NCBI RefSeq assembly: GCF_964340395.1
Contig: NC_135569.1
Coordinates: 11,372,019 to 11,436,018 of the forward strand
DNA length: 64,000 nt
From: Glandiceps talaboti
Lineage: Eukaryota; Hemichordata; Enteropneusta; Spengelidae
Direction of reading: 5' to 3'
This document shows, piece after piece, positions 26,623 to 41,400 of the stretch. Below the pieces are notes generated by a model. It was not told the DNA's origin. It saw nothing but the letters and a program-made list of their open reading frames with translations, and did no database searches. How positions within the stretch are numbered: the stretch's first letter is position 1; each line of letters opens with the position of its first letter. Both the position numbers and the translations under genes were made by a program.

Positions 26623-27936
26623 TAACACACGTACATTTCAGTCCAAAGAATATTAATCAATATTTTGACGGTCTAATAAGTCTGAAATTTGGACACGTGA
26701 TACAATATAGATCTTACTTGTTTTCGTTATTTTCAACTAAACCCTTTGAAATTATACATATAGTGATTTTTGGCTATAGGCGAAAACAATAATCGTCTGT
26801 ATCCGATAACATGGCCTCAGAAACGAAATGTCGGTCAGAATACACATTCTATCATACTTTTATAAAATATGTACAGGTATCACTGGGGAAAGAAAACAGA
26901 CTTGTGTGAAGGTCGGTTGAAGAAGACAAAGAATTTATCTTTTTGTTTTAAATCTTTAAAACATGTTTAGGGTCGGCGGTTTAAATTAGGGTCGATCGAG
27001 TTATCGAAAACACACGTTTTGTTTTTATTTTGGCTAATAATATAATACACTACATTCAGAGCAACTAATATGATATATATTCCGATAGTCTGAATTCGAG
27101 TAGTCTAGTTCCATGACGGACAGTATACACTTTTACCGTCTAGTCAAGCCAGTGACTCAAGGCGTTAATTGTGGTTCGACCACATTCTGAACGAAGCGTG
27201 AACGGCACATGTCAGTAGTAATCCATCACAAATTGACAGGCTGTCAAAACGTTTTTGACCTTTCTCATGTTTCTAGGACTGATATGATATGCAAATGTCC
27301 AACCAGGACTCCTCCTCCAGTCTTTTTAAACTAAAATCACGTGTGGATGCGACAACGTCACCATGTTTATGTGAACGCTGTTGAGGGGAGCACAGAATTC
27401 TGTGCAGTAGTCATGGGCTTGACTAGAATTCGAGCTTACCCTTGGATTTTGACGTATGGTACAAATATATTCGTTTCATCTCTGTTGTTAGGAATGACAC
27501 AATTAAAGTATTTTCGACGCCAAGAAAGAGGAGGCATTTCAACGAATAGAATGTTTTGCTTTCAACGATAACGTCACCCTGACGTCATTTTAGCACTACA
27601 AAATATCAAATCACACTTCTGATATATTGCGATGTCAATATGTTGACTCATTTTACACGTACATCGTATCATTACTGTCTTACAATTGCACGGTAATAAT
27701 CGATGTGGGCTGGTCGTAATATACCAACTTAAATCCCAGTTTTATCTCAATATATTGATGTTCAAATCACTGATTTATTGCAAACGGGAATTTATAGAAT
27801 ATTTTTTTTTTATGATATATAATTTTTCATCTGATTATTTTCAACTCCTATATCAATATATTGATTTACAATTCCCAGAATTTATCAAAACATCGGATAT
27901 TTTCAAATGTAATTTATTGGATTTTAAGAAATTATG
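26623..27936. other. No recognisable feature
   Basis: AT-rich DNA without supported exons or repeats. Confidence 0.45.
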
Positions 27937-27938
27937 TG

Positions 27939-27942
<4 letters not shown>

Positions 27943-28035
<93 letters not shown>

Positions 28036-28102
28036 GACAGAGAGAGAGACAGAGAGAGGGAGGGAGAGAGAGAGAGGGAGGGAGAGAGAGAGACAGCGAG
28101 AC

Positions 28103-28163
<61 letters not shown>

Positions 28164-28382
28164 TACAGACAGACAGACAGACAGGCAGATAGACAGACAG
28201 ACAGACAGACAGAGACAAAGACAGACAGACATACAGACAGACAGACAGACAGACATACATACATACATACATACATACATACATACATACATACAGACAG
28301 ACAGACAGACAGACAGGCAGACAGACAGACAGACAGACAGACAGGCAGGCAGACATACAGACAGACAGACAGACTGGTAGGC

Positions 28383-28429
<47 letters not shown>

Positions 28430-28460
28430 AAGACATACATACATATATACATACATACAT

Positions 28461-28539
<79 letters not shown>

Positions 28540-28570
28540 GGTAGGTAGGTAGGTAGACAGGTAGACAGAG
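27943..28570. repeat. (GA)n(CAGA)n(CATA)n compound microsatellite, about 630 bp
   Basis: GA repeats pass into long CAGA runs, interrupted by CATA and CAGG blocks and ending in GTAG. Every frame on both strands is open, so the several 150-250-residue ORFs here are artefacts. Confidence 0.97.
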
Positions 28571-29545
28571 CACGAGAGAATACCATTTCACAATAATTAA
28601 TCCAAAAGGTTTAGTGAACAGTGAATTGTACATCCACCCACATAACCCCACATACACCCACACCCACACACATGTACACATATTGCCTACATCTACCTAT
28701 CTACCGACCCGACCCCCCCCCCCCACACACACACATACATCCCAACCCACACTTGCAGACCCAAAGAGAGAATATCAGAGAATATTTAAATATATATCTC
28801 TGATATTATGATAGAATCATGAAAGACATGTTATTTGAAGAAAAGAACATTGCCTGTGTCTTGTTCGGTCAGAATACTTTGTAATCATAGAAAGGTCGTT
28901 GAAATGTAGAAAGCAGATTACATTTATCACCAATAGAATTACCGGTCATTCTTCTTTTGGTGGTTGCGAACATAAGCATTTATGCCCTCGTGTTGATTTT
29001 ATGAATTGCATGCATTAGTGTTAAGTTGTTTTTGTTTTTTTATACCGTCGATAATGGCGGGCCCAGCAATTTCGTCTGATTTCTATCGTCACGGTCAATT
29101 ACAACTGTCAACATGATGTGTCAATGAGGGCGTATTTCGGGAAATCGTAATAGCTCCTTTTTTTCTCGTAAATTATAAAGCTTCAAAATTAAGACCTAAA
29201 TACCGTAAATTTAATTCCAACGTATTCCGTAAGGGAAGAGATCAATAGTTTAAAGTAGCATAAAAACATATTTCTTTTAGATAAGGGGGGGGGGGGGGGG
29301 TTGAACCATTTTATTTCCCATCATGCAAAAACGTTTTTACTTTTAATGGAATCTGTTTTGTACCCCTAAATACAACTATTTCTAGAAAAAAAATGTCAAA
29401 TCCAGAAATAGAAGAATTCTCGCTATAATATGACCATCTCAGGTGAATATTAAAATGTTCTTCAAAGGCTTGTTTTATGCTGTAGTTGTCGTTCACAACG
29501 ACCATATGCAGCATCAATAAAAGAGCATTTTTCTCCCTACATACT
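28571..29545. other. No gene recognised
   Basis: It holds a short CA/CCCC-rich tract near 28630-28745 and a G18 homopolymer at about 29284-29301. Confidence 0.45.
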
Positions 29546-29547
29546 GG

Positions 29548-29695
29548 GTTTGTGTTCATAGTACTACATACTACTACATACTGGGTTTGTGTTCATAGTA
29601 CTACATACTACTATATACTGGGTTTGTGTTCATAGTACTACATACTACTATATACTGGGTTTGTGTTCATAGTACTACATACTACTACATACTGA
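29548..29695. repeat. 43-bp tandem repeat (about 3.5 units)
   Basis: The units contain GGGTTTGTGTTCATAGTAC and TACATACTACTA and are nearly identical, implying recent expansion. Confidence 0.9.
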
Positions 29696-30427
29696 TTTGA
29701 AATTGATTGTGCTGTCTGAAACAATTATCAATTTTGGCCAATATAGTTAGAAGGGGAGGAATGGGGGTCTTGAGGCCTAACTTAAAAAACTAACAGAATT
29801 TTTTAATATATCATACATTGAACTATTTGATCTTGCCCCTAATAATCGAAAATTGGTGATCATAAAATACGCCAGAATCAACTTTATTTTTTATGTAATC
29901 CGTTAATAAGTAAAATAACCATTCTTTAAAAACAAAAACCACTGTAAGAATGCCAATTTTATTTCGATGAATGAAGTCAGCATAAAGTTATTTATTCCAT
30001 AATTAGTACATAAAACTTTCAAAGACGTAAATTTAATGTAAGGGATGGACATTATTTATATACTAGTAATTAATAATATAAAAATACCTTGAAGTTTAAT
30101 TTCCTTCCTAATCTGTACATTCTTGTGAACCCAAGTTTAAAATTTGATTTGATTTTTTATTTGTTCTTAATTTCCAGAAACCACCACTGTTTTGTAAATA
30201 CCACCTTCGAGTCGAGTGATGTATGAGAGTCAAGGCTATCGACATTGGAAGTTAAAGGACCGACGATAAATTATTCAGCATTGGAATATTCGTTCTTTAA
30301 ACACAGCTGCGCTGCTATGATTGAGGTAAATAACCTGTATTTAATCTAGATAGTAAACGTCATAGCAGATGAAGATATGTACAGCACTTTCCGCTACGTG
30401 CTGTCACTTTTTTATTATGTTGTATAT

Positions 30428-30605
<178 letters not shown>

Positions 30606-30663
30606 TTTCATTCTTCTTTCGCCAAGTAGAGTGCTCGATCACCTTGGAGAGCTATCATACATA

Positions 30664-33100
<2,437 letters not shown>

Positions 33101-33740
33101 AAAACGAGAGTCTTTATACTATACACAAGCCAAGACGTGTTGTACGTATTCGAACAGAAAATGTGGACTTTATACCCTACGTCACGACAAAACGGTCTGC
33201 AGCATTCGTTCAGATGGAATCAAGAAAAAAATCAGTGGCCACTGTATAGATTTTTTCAAATAAGTCAAAATGATATAAAATTACGCCATTTCAGAAATAC
33301 TATCATATTTATCGAATTCAAGGAAACCAAGATGTTAAATCTCAATTTTCTATTTTTTTCAAAATGACCAGGAACCAGTTTTATAAGGAAACTTTGGAGA
33401 GATTTTAATAGCTGTGATTTTCAGGGCAAGTGGTACCCGGCTAGGTTGCTAGTATGCTAGTCTTGCTGCTAGACGTTCGGGCTTTCCTTCGATATTATAA
33501 GCGAACGAAGTTCGCAGTGAGGGCTTGCCGAACGGGTGTTCCATCCTCGATAGCGATGTTCGGTCGTGTGTCGTATTTCATCGGAAGAACATCCGAGGTC
33601 TAGCAGATAGACTACTAGTATGCATGCTTTTATATAAACAATGGTCACGTTTCAATGCCATCAATACTGCAATGAATGAGGTAAACGTTGCACAGCATCT
33701 TAGTGATCAACATTCGATACTTGGAGAGGGAGACCTAGAA

Positions 33741-33996
33741 TAGGGAACTTGCAATCCAGACTGAACATGCTCAGACGCAAAGGACTGTGGGATTTTCTGT
33801 GGTTATCGTAATACCTAATCTGGAGCTAATGATAAAATAAACCTCCCACAATGGATAGGGTGACTATGAATTGATTATTTGTGGTAACAAACAATGTAAC
33901 ATTATTGTTTACAATAGTATGTGATTAGTATTTATCATCACATTTCCCATGATGCAACATTCAACATGGCGAGTTTGCAAGTTCCCTATTGGACCC
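33741..33996 (-). mobile_element. MITE family 3, copy 2
   Basis: Its ends AGGGAACTTGCAATCC and GTTTGCAAGTTCCCTATTGG are inverted. The interior is the reverse complement of 23067-23312, including CATTTCCCATGATGC, AAAGGACTGTGGGAT and CTGTGGTTATCGTAAT. Short ORFs across it are chance. Confidence 0.75.
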
Positions 33997-34261
33997 AAGT
34001 GAAATGTGACCTTCTTTTGATGATGAGCGAAAAATTTCTTTACAATATGCATCCTCGCCAGTTTAAGATTCAACAAGACACTTTTGTCGGCAAACATGTG
34101 TTATTTTTATGGAGAAATTTTGAGATAGTTTGATTAACTTTTTGGAAAAGAACAACCCAGCTGTTGAATAATAAAGTTGGGATCGTCGTGCTTGGTTTGC
34201 AACTATTGCTCAAATTAACGATATTAGTAGTCACTTTGCTTTACTGACATAGTCATTTTTG

Positions 34262-34340
34262 CACAGTACAGATCACGTGGTCCGAGACAGTACAGACCAT
34301 GTGATCCGAGACAGTACAGACCACGTGGTCCGAGACCGTA
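34262..34340. repeat. Three 29-bp repeats carrying CACGTG-type sites
   Basis: Three near-identical units of ACAGTACAGA(T/C)CACGTGGTCCGAG appear. The core ACCACGTGGT is itself a palindrome, an E-box of the bHLH class; the middle unit reads CATGTG instead. Confidence 0.8.
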
Positions 34341-34635
34341 TAGAGGGAGCACCAACAAACCTTAAAACTCGCTTTTCATCAAAGCCACCAAATTAAGATG
34401 TTCTGACCTACGATTCACTTTGTGAAAAGAAATATAGTTATATGTATTTACACCCATCTCATTCTGTAAAAAGGAGCCTGTAAAAATGGGACAAGAACGG
34501 GTAGATGCGAACATGCTGGCTGGGAAGGGTTGGGAGGGGGAGATGGCAACGAACATTAATTTTACCTGATGTTATTTCTTTTTCTGTTGTAACCTCAGAG
34601 GCAATTTTTCTACCCTCTCTGGGTCGGAAACACTT

Positions 34636-34820
34636 GTATGTATGTATGTATGTATGTATGTATGTATGTATGTATGTATGTATGTATGTATGTATGTATG
34701 TATGTATGTATGTATGTATGTATGTATGTATGTATGTATGTATGTATGTATGTATGTATGTATGTATGTATGTACGTACGTACGTACGTACGTATGTACG
34801 TACGTACGTACGTGTGTGTG
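34636..34820. repeat. (ATGT)n(ACGT)n microsatellite
   Basis: About 136 bp of ATGT followed by ACGT and a short GTGTGC end. Tyr-Val-Cys-Met and His-Thr-Tyr-Ile ORFs are artefacts. Confidence 0.97.
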
Positions 34821-35809
34821 TGCGTGCGTAGGCAGAGAAACGGAAAAATAACAACATCGATATAATTTTGAAAATCCTATTTTATTCAGTAAAATCAATA
34901 ATACACTGGTCGTCATACATATCAGTCCCAGTTTGTACAAAAAACACACATGAAGAGCTGAAAATAATAGCGCCGCCACCGATAATACTTTACAGTATCG
35001 CTGAATTCGTTTAACTGTATGGCGTGCATCGCTGAACTCATAAAGTGGTGTCCGTGACTTGACTCTAAGATTTGGCGCTTTCATTTACTTTCATCTTGGA
35101 AAAGTAAATACTTACTGAACAACATACTTTATGAATGGGAATATTGTTTTACTTTTACTGTTACATTAATAAGTAAGTGATAATCGATTGCCTGTAAGAT
35201 ATGACATTCGTGCCACACTAATTTATCACTATCATTGGGGAAAAACACGACGTAGCTTACAGATTAATTTGACTCTTACTTGAAGATGATAGCTGTATAA
35301 ATTAGCTTATGATACAAACATTACTTTTAAAGTTGCATAGTCAAGCCTGAGACAATATTTGTATCCATGTACAAACTTATGTAAAATTTATCATATATCA
35401 TATCAATGTTGTGACTTGAATTGAACATAAAACCACCCTCTAACATTGATTTTCATTTCCTACAATCATGATGCCAATATCATTTTCAGGGTATATCCAA
35501 AAATTATGCCATCGAAACTTTCCTTTGGTTTCTTTCAGACAATGCTACAGATATCCCGGATGTAAGTGACGATTAAACATAACATATATTCAACGTTCAC
35601 ATCTCCACTGTGTGCATTTAAAATAGCTCAGCGATTTCAGGTACAAACTTATATTTTCTTATTTTAATAGTATGTTCCAACAAACTCCAATTTATTTAAT
35701 TGTATATATCTATGTAAAGTCATGTTATATATAGAGGCATTTATTTCCTCAATGTTAATCTGTTCGGGTGACGTCACAGTGACCCGTCTGTTACGTGTTT
35801 CTGGTTCAT
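34821..35809. other. 3' flank of FOXRED2-like copy B
   Basis: On the minus strand the first AATAAA after the stop is at 35745-35740, about 65 bp on; another lies near 34883. Either could end the transcript. A minus-strand ORF starting at 35084 has one hydrophobic stretch but runs into the ATGT microsatellite and is not called. Confidence 0.4.
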
Positions 35810-37034
35810 TTACATCATACCCTTCATGTCAATGCTAAAAGGCTTGCATTTTCCATCATGGGCATAATCTTTGCTCAGTTTTTGTATCTCCTCTTCTGTC
35901 AAAGGGGTGAATATTTCTTTATATTTCTCTGGGTCTGTTATGAACCTTTCGTCATAAACCTTTCCCTCTTCGAGTTTCAACTGTGAATGAAAATACAAAC
36001 CAATATTATAAAAGCTTTTAAACGAAATAAATAAATATATGGATTGAGGTTTGACTAGTTAGTCCAGCTTACGACAGTAGGCGTAGAGGGCGTAGTTCGG
36101 ACAGAGAGACTGTACTGTCACCATCTTTTAGCTTTGTTCGGCAACCTTCCGAAGCGCAGATTTGAGATATGAACTACAAGACTGCAATTTAAGTGAGTGA
36201 ACTTTCAGGGAATATAAAATTACAATCTATTTCTAGTGCTGTGAAATTACTTTTGTCTCTTAAAAGTGTTTCGATAATCAAACCAACGTGGAGGGTCTAT
36301 GGTTTAACATTACTGGAAGTATTTAAAAATACGTTTTGTCGTTATGATATAGTTTCGGTTACCCAGACTCCTTGGCTTCCGCCATCCAGACACAGAGGCG
36401 GATGAAGAGAGCCCCCAGTGATAGATTCTGGGTAGCTGAAACTAATTCATATATGATATTGAACCATACGTATGTTTGCCTAGAGCTGAAACATACGGCG
36501 AGGTACAGAGACAATATGTAAACTTACGTGTCTGTTCACGAAGTTCTTCACTCTGTTGCGTTGTTTGTCACCATTTTCCTCCAGGAACTCTTTGCCATCG
36601 AATCTTAGAAGCAGTGATTCTAGTAAATCAGATTCTTCCACCAGTTCTCCATTACGATAGTAGTACATGGTTGGATGTAAGAACGGTCCACAATATGGTG
36701 ATGAAAAATCAGGTATGTGTACGAAATTGTTTGGATGGTCACCCGGCTCACCAAATCTGGAATAGATACGTTCAACAAATTGGTGATTAGGAATGTATTC
36801 ATCAGATACGTTTCAGCTGGTCAACGTGTGATAATTTGCTCGCACAGCAGTGGTAGGCTTAACTAACTGAACACTGTCCGGGCCCCTCTGACCTTTTTTA
36901 ATCAGTAGACTCAAGCCGCCATGCTAAGCAGCTAAGCTTGATATGTAGGTGTGCGATATAGCGTATTCTTTCTCTTGATGCTCCTCACTCGTTGTCTCCC
37001 TCCCTCCTTCCGTCTGTCTGTCTCGTTCTCTCCC

Positions 37035-37070
<36 letters not shown>

Positions 37071-37125
37071 CTCTCTCTATCTCCCTCTCTCTCCATTTTC
37101 TTTGACTTTGTGTGCTCATTAACCC

Positions 37126-37180
<55 letters not shown>

Positions 37181-37210
37181 CGCCCGCCCGTGTGTGTGTG
37201 TCTGCCTGTC

Positions 37211-37256
<46 letters not shown>

Positions 37257-38153
37257 AATATTTTCCTTTTCATTTCTATACCTCAATCTCCCTACCTCAA
37301 ACCTCAACTGTTACATATAAACACATGGAACCCTATCTCACCTCTGAAAGCCATACTGCAGTACTATCATGAAATAGTTTAGCTTCTTGAAGTTCTCATT
37401 TTCGAGGACATATTTTTTAGGTAGGTCGGTCATATATTCAGCTTTACTGTCCTTGTCGTCTGATACAACCATGACGTCACACAAGAAATTATTCATTTGG
37501 TAAATACTGGCCGCTGTACTCACACGATCTGTAAACAAATGAAAGGACACGTTTACAGTAAACGTCTCGTGTAGTGGAAGTCATCAACGTTACAAAACTG
37601 AAAATACACAAATAATTCTTGAGCTACTTTAGGAAGCCTTCAGTTATAACAAGTGGGGAAGGCGGGAAATCAGGTCCGGGTTGTTGCGTAAAATGTGACC
37701 TTCCCCGATTCCATCGTGCTAAAATGTGGCCCTCCATCAATTTCTTTTCATGATAATTTGATAATGAAAGATGAAAAAATAAGTGTGTAGTAGAAAGCTA
37801 CTGCGTCTAAAAATACAACTATCGCTACAAAACCATTCTTACCGATAATAGCAGTACTTAAGCCCTCTACTGTACGATCAACCAGGGTCCTGGGGTACGG
37901 CGTCTTGAAGTATTTTTCTTGTAGAAGATGATACAAGGTACGCACGTTGTAACGGAAGCCATGGATGAAGCCAGATGCAGCTTGGCGATCAATGGACTGC
38001 ATAGGTGTTCCCAGATAGTACATATCTGGCACGTTGGTTTCCCACATCGTAGTCAACTCTGGAAACTTTCCATGTTTCACAGTATCTGTAGAAATGGAAA
38101 ATTGATTAAAAACCTCAATGTTCAAGCCCCCTCTCTTTGTCTCCTCGTGTGTG

Positions 38154-38185
<32 letters not shown>

Positions 38186-38256
38186 TGTATGTATGTATGT
38201 ATGTATGTATGTATGTATGTATGTATGTATGTATGTATGTATGTATGTATGTATGT

Positions 38257-38296
<40 letters not shown>

Positions 38297-38415
38297 ATGT
38301 ATGTATGTATGTGTGGATGTGTGTGTGTGTGTGTGTCTGTCTGTCTGTATGTATGTATGTATGTATGTATGTATGTCTGTCTCTCTCTCTCTGCCTCCCT
38401 GTCTCTCTCTGTCCC

Positions 38416-38460
<45 letters not shown>

Positions 38461-41400
38461 GACACAGACAAACGCCCTAACACCCAACAGGGCAGTTCGG
38501 CAAGACATCGGTACACTGAGATTCAGACTAAAATTTAGAACCTTTTTGTCTGAAAAAGGTGATACGTCCTTATTGAGCTTCAAGCCAAACAGTGTGTAAA
38601 ATACCGGAACAAAACAAAGTTTTGGGCCAATGTCTTTCTGATTCTCAAATGAATAATTTGTCACGTGACCACCTACTTGGTTTGATATCGTCTGCAAAGA
38701 TGCTCAAATCTACGTATTGGAAGCCGGTACATAGGATGACTTTATCATACGGTGCACTGAGAGTAACACGGCCTGGAGGATTCCAATGGGCCACTAAATC
38801 TTCAAACTGTACGATGAGTTTACCATTCTCGCCTTTACTGACAGCTTTCATTTTGTATGCTTGATATGCATGAAGTGACTTCAACTGATACATATCTAAG
38901 ACAGTGTTGTTAACAGCACGGAGATCACCTGCAAGAATAGAAAACACCCCAAATATTGCAAAACAGAAAACTTTTCATTTGCGCTCATTGGTAGCTACGG
39001 AAGCGCATACTAAGCACCGTGCATTTAACTAAAAAATGCGCACCGCATGAACACACCTGCTAACCTCTTTTCCAAAACACAAACCTTTCTTTTTTAATGC
39101 ACAAAATGTGTAACATATGCGCTTAGCTACAAAATGCGTATCCAATGCACAGAATGCGTATCCTATGCACAAAATGCGTGTCCCATGCACTCAAGTACAA
39201 AATGCGTATCCAATGCACAAAATGCGTATCCTATCGACTCACCTACAAAATGCGTATCTCATGCACAAAAAGCGTATCCCATGCACAAAATGTGTATGCT
39301 AGGCACTCACCTACAAAATGAGTATCCCATGCGTATTTTAATTTCTTCTCTCCATAGATGTGAATAATTGAGGCATGGCCAGCCAGATGGTTCGCCACCT
39401 CAAATGCACTGTTACCTCGTCCCAGGACGCAAACTGCTTTTCCTATATACGCATCTTGGTCGATGTCATGAGTTGAATATGTATCACAAAGTTCAATACC
39501 CTTTAAATCTGGCAATTTCTCAGATAGGGCGCCAGTGGCCATGAGCAAAACTTTGCAAGTGAATTTTCGGCCATCTTTGCATGTGAGAGTAAATTTCCCG
39601 TTATCTTTCTCTCTCTCAATTGACGAAATTCTGGTGTTGTAAGAAATGTCTAGTTTGTATCTATCGACGAAGTCCTGTATATACTTCACAAAGGCATCAG
39701 CGCATGGAAAGAGGTCTTTCGAATAGTGGCGAAAGAGAAGAGCGGGGTCGTCGCAGAGCAGGGAGTTCCAATCATGTCTCATGTTGTATTCGTGTTCTGG
39801 GAACGGATTGAATCGCTTGTTGATGGAGATGAGGGTTCGGTGACGTGGCTGTGTACGAAAAAATGTACCTGGTCCATCACTTCCTTCCAGAACTAGGTAA
39901 TTTTTGGCGTCTTTCTTCATTTGGTAGGCCATCTGGAGTCCTGACGGACCGGCTCCTAATATCAGGTAATCGTAATGACCTACAACAAAGATAATAATAT
40001 GATTTTAGTTACATCAGATGACTTTGAAGAAGCTGAGGAAATTAAATTAAATTCAAATTCATGAATTCAAGAAATTCATGTCTTTCAACCGTTTCCATGG
40101 AAATACCCAATATCTAACTAGACTAGAAGTTAGAAGCATGGAATGTTAATGTTTAGGGTTGAGATTTAAACGTCAGTTTCTGCAGATTTTACTTTCGGAT
40201 TGCCACTATTTAAAAAAAAAAATAATCGAGTGAGGGAATAACACTTTTGAGGCAATCCTTATCGTTTCGTCGTGTGGTTTCGCTGACGAGTCATTTTAGA
40301 TCTTCGTATTGCCATGTTTGACGTCACTGAATGTCAAGGTCAAGGTTCACATTGTATTTTTTAATATTGCGATATCGTCACGTTATAATTATACTTTATA
40401 TCGCTTTCGTCAGCTCAAATCCGCAGGATATCATTACCCATCCTGTTGCCATTGAGGGGGCTACTGCTGGGGATGTAACCCCCTCAACGGCGAGAGGCTG
40501 GGTAACCGAGGCTACATGATATCACGAAAACCTCACATTAATACACGTATACGAGTATCCCTGTGAATGTTTATTCCTTTTTGTCTAAAAAAGCATATTT
40601 TTCCATTGACGCAACAAAATTCATTCTCGCAAGTTATTTTCCTCTTACACAAGGAAAACTACGAATTGAATTTTGAACGACCCGGTGCCGTAGAGGGCGT
40701 GATTTTACGACGATGAACAAAAGTGGAAAGTGAGTTCTCGTTTCCGTAAAGAGGGCAATTGTAGTTTACGGCTATGAATTTTCATAGATGGCGCGTTTTA
40801 ATTACACAACTGTTCAATACGTATCATCACAGTTGTGTCTCACCAACCACAACAATAAGCCGAATATTGATCTTTGTTACTGATTCAGAGACGCAAGTCA
40901 TAAAGGAGAGTTCGTGAATGGTTTCATGATTGTTATAGTCACCTGGTAGTTATGTTCTAGAGGGACCACTGACGATGGCGGGGATTAGTGTGAGGTAATC
41001 GGATTACAAAAGAACAAATTAAAAGTAGTGTGTTTCAAATGTAAAAATGGTGACTTTAGTTACTCTTGGTGGTTAGACCTTACATTAAGGGCTGGAGCAA
41101 AGATATGGAAATGCTACTAGACTAGTAGTCGACTGTACAATTAACAGACAGCTTGCCTGTGAGCGCAGAAAACTGAGTACAATGAATCATGGGTATGTAA
41201 TACTGTTCAATAATATATTTACAGTTGACGGTATCAAATTTATTAACAAACTTGCTCTCAAAATTTCCGTTGATATACACGTCATGAAGCACCAGCCAAT
41301 AGTATATTGTATGTATTTTCATGTATTTGCCCATAGTCCAACAGGTAAGATTAATTTCCAAAAGTCAAGTAATCAATTTTTCGCATTTGAAACTCAATAT

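Noticed and set aside
27853-28681. Several long ORFs of Arg-Glu, Thr-Asp-Arg-Gln or Ser-Val-Cys-Leu repeats
   Set aside because: They are read from a GA/CAGA/CATA microsatellite that is open in every frame; no splice, start or domain evidence.
34572-35084. Minus-strand ORF with a hydrophobic stretch downstream of copy B
   Set aside because: Half of it is the ATGT microsatellite; the rest has no recognisable homology and lies in probable 3' flank.
37748-38697. Overlapping ORFs of about 190-235 codons around an ATGT microsatellite
   Set aside because: Only the 38085-37843 part is a real exon (copy B exon 4); the remainder is microsatellite in intron 3.
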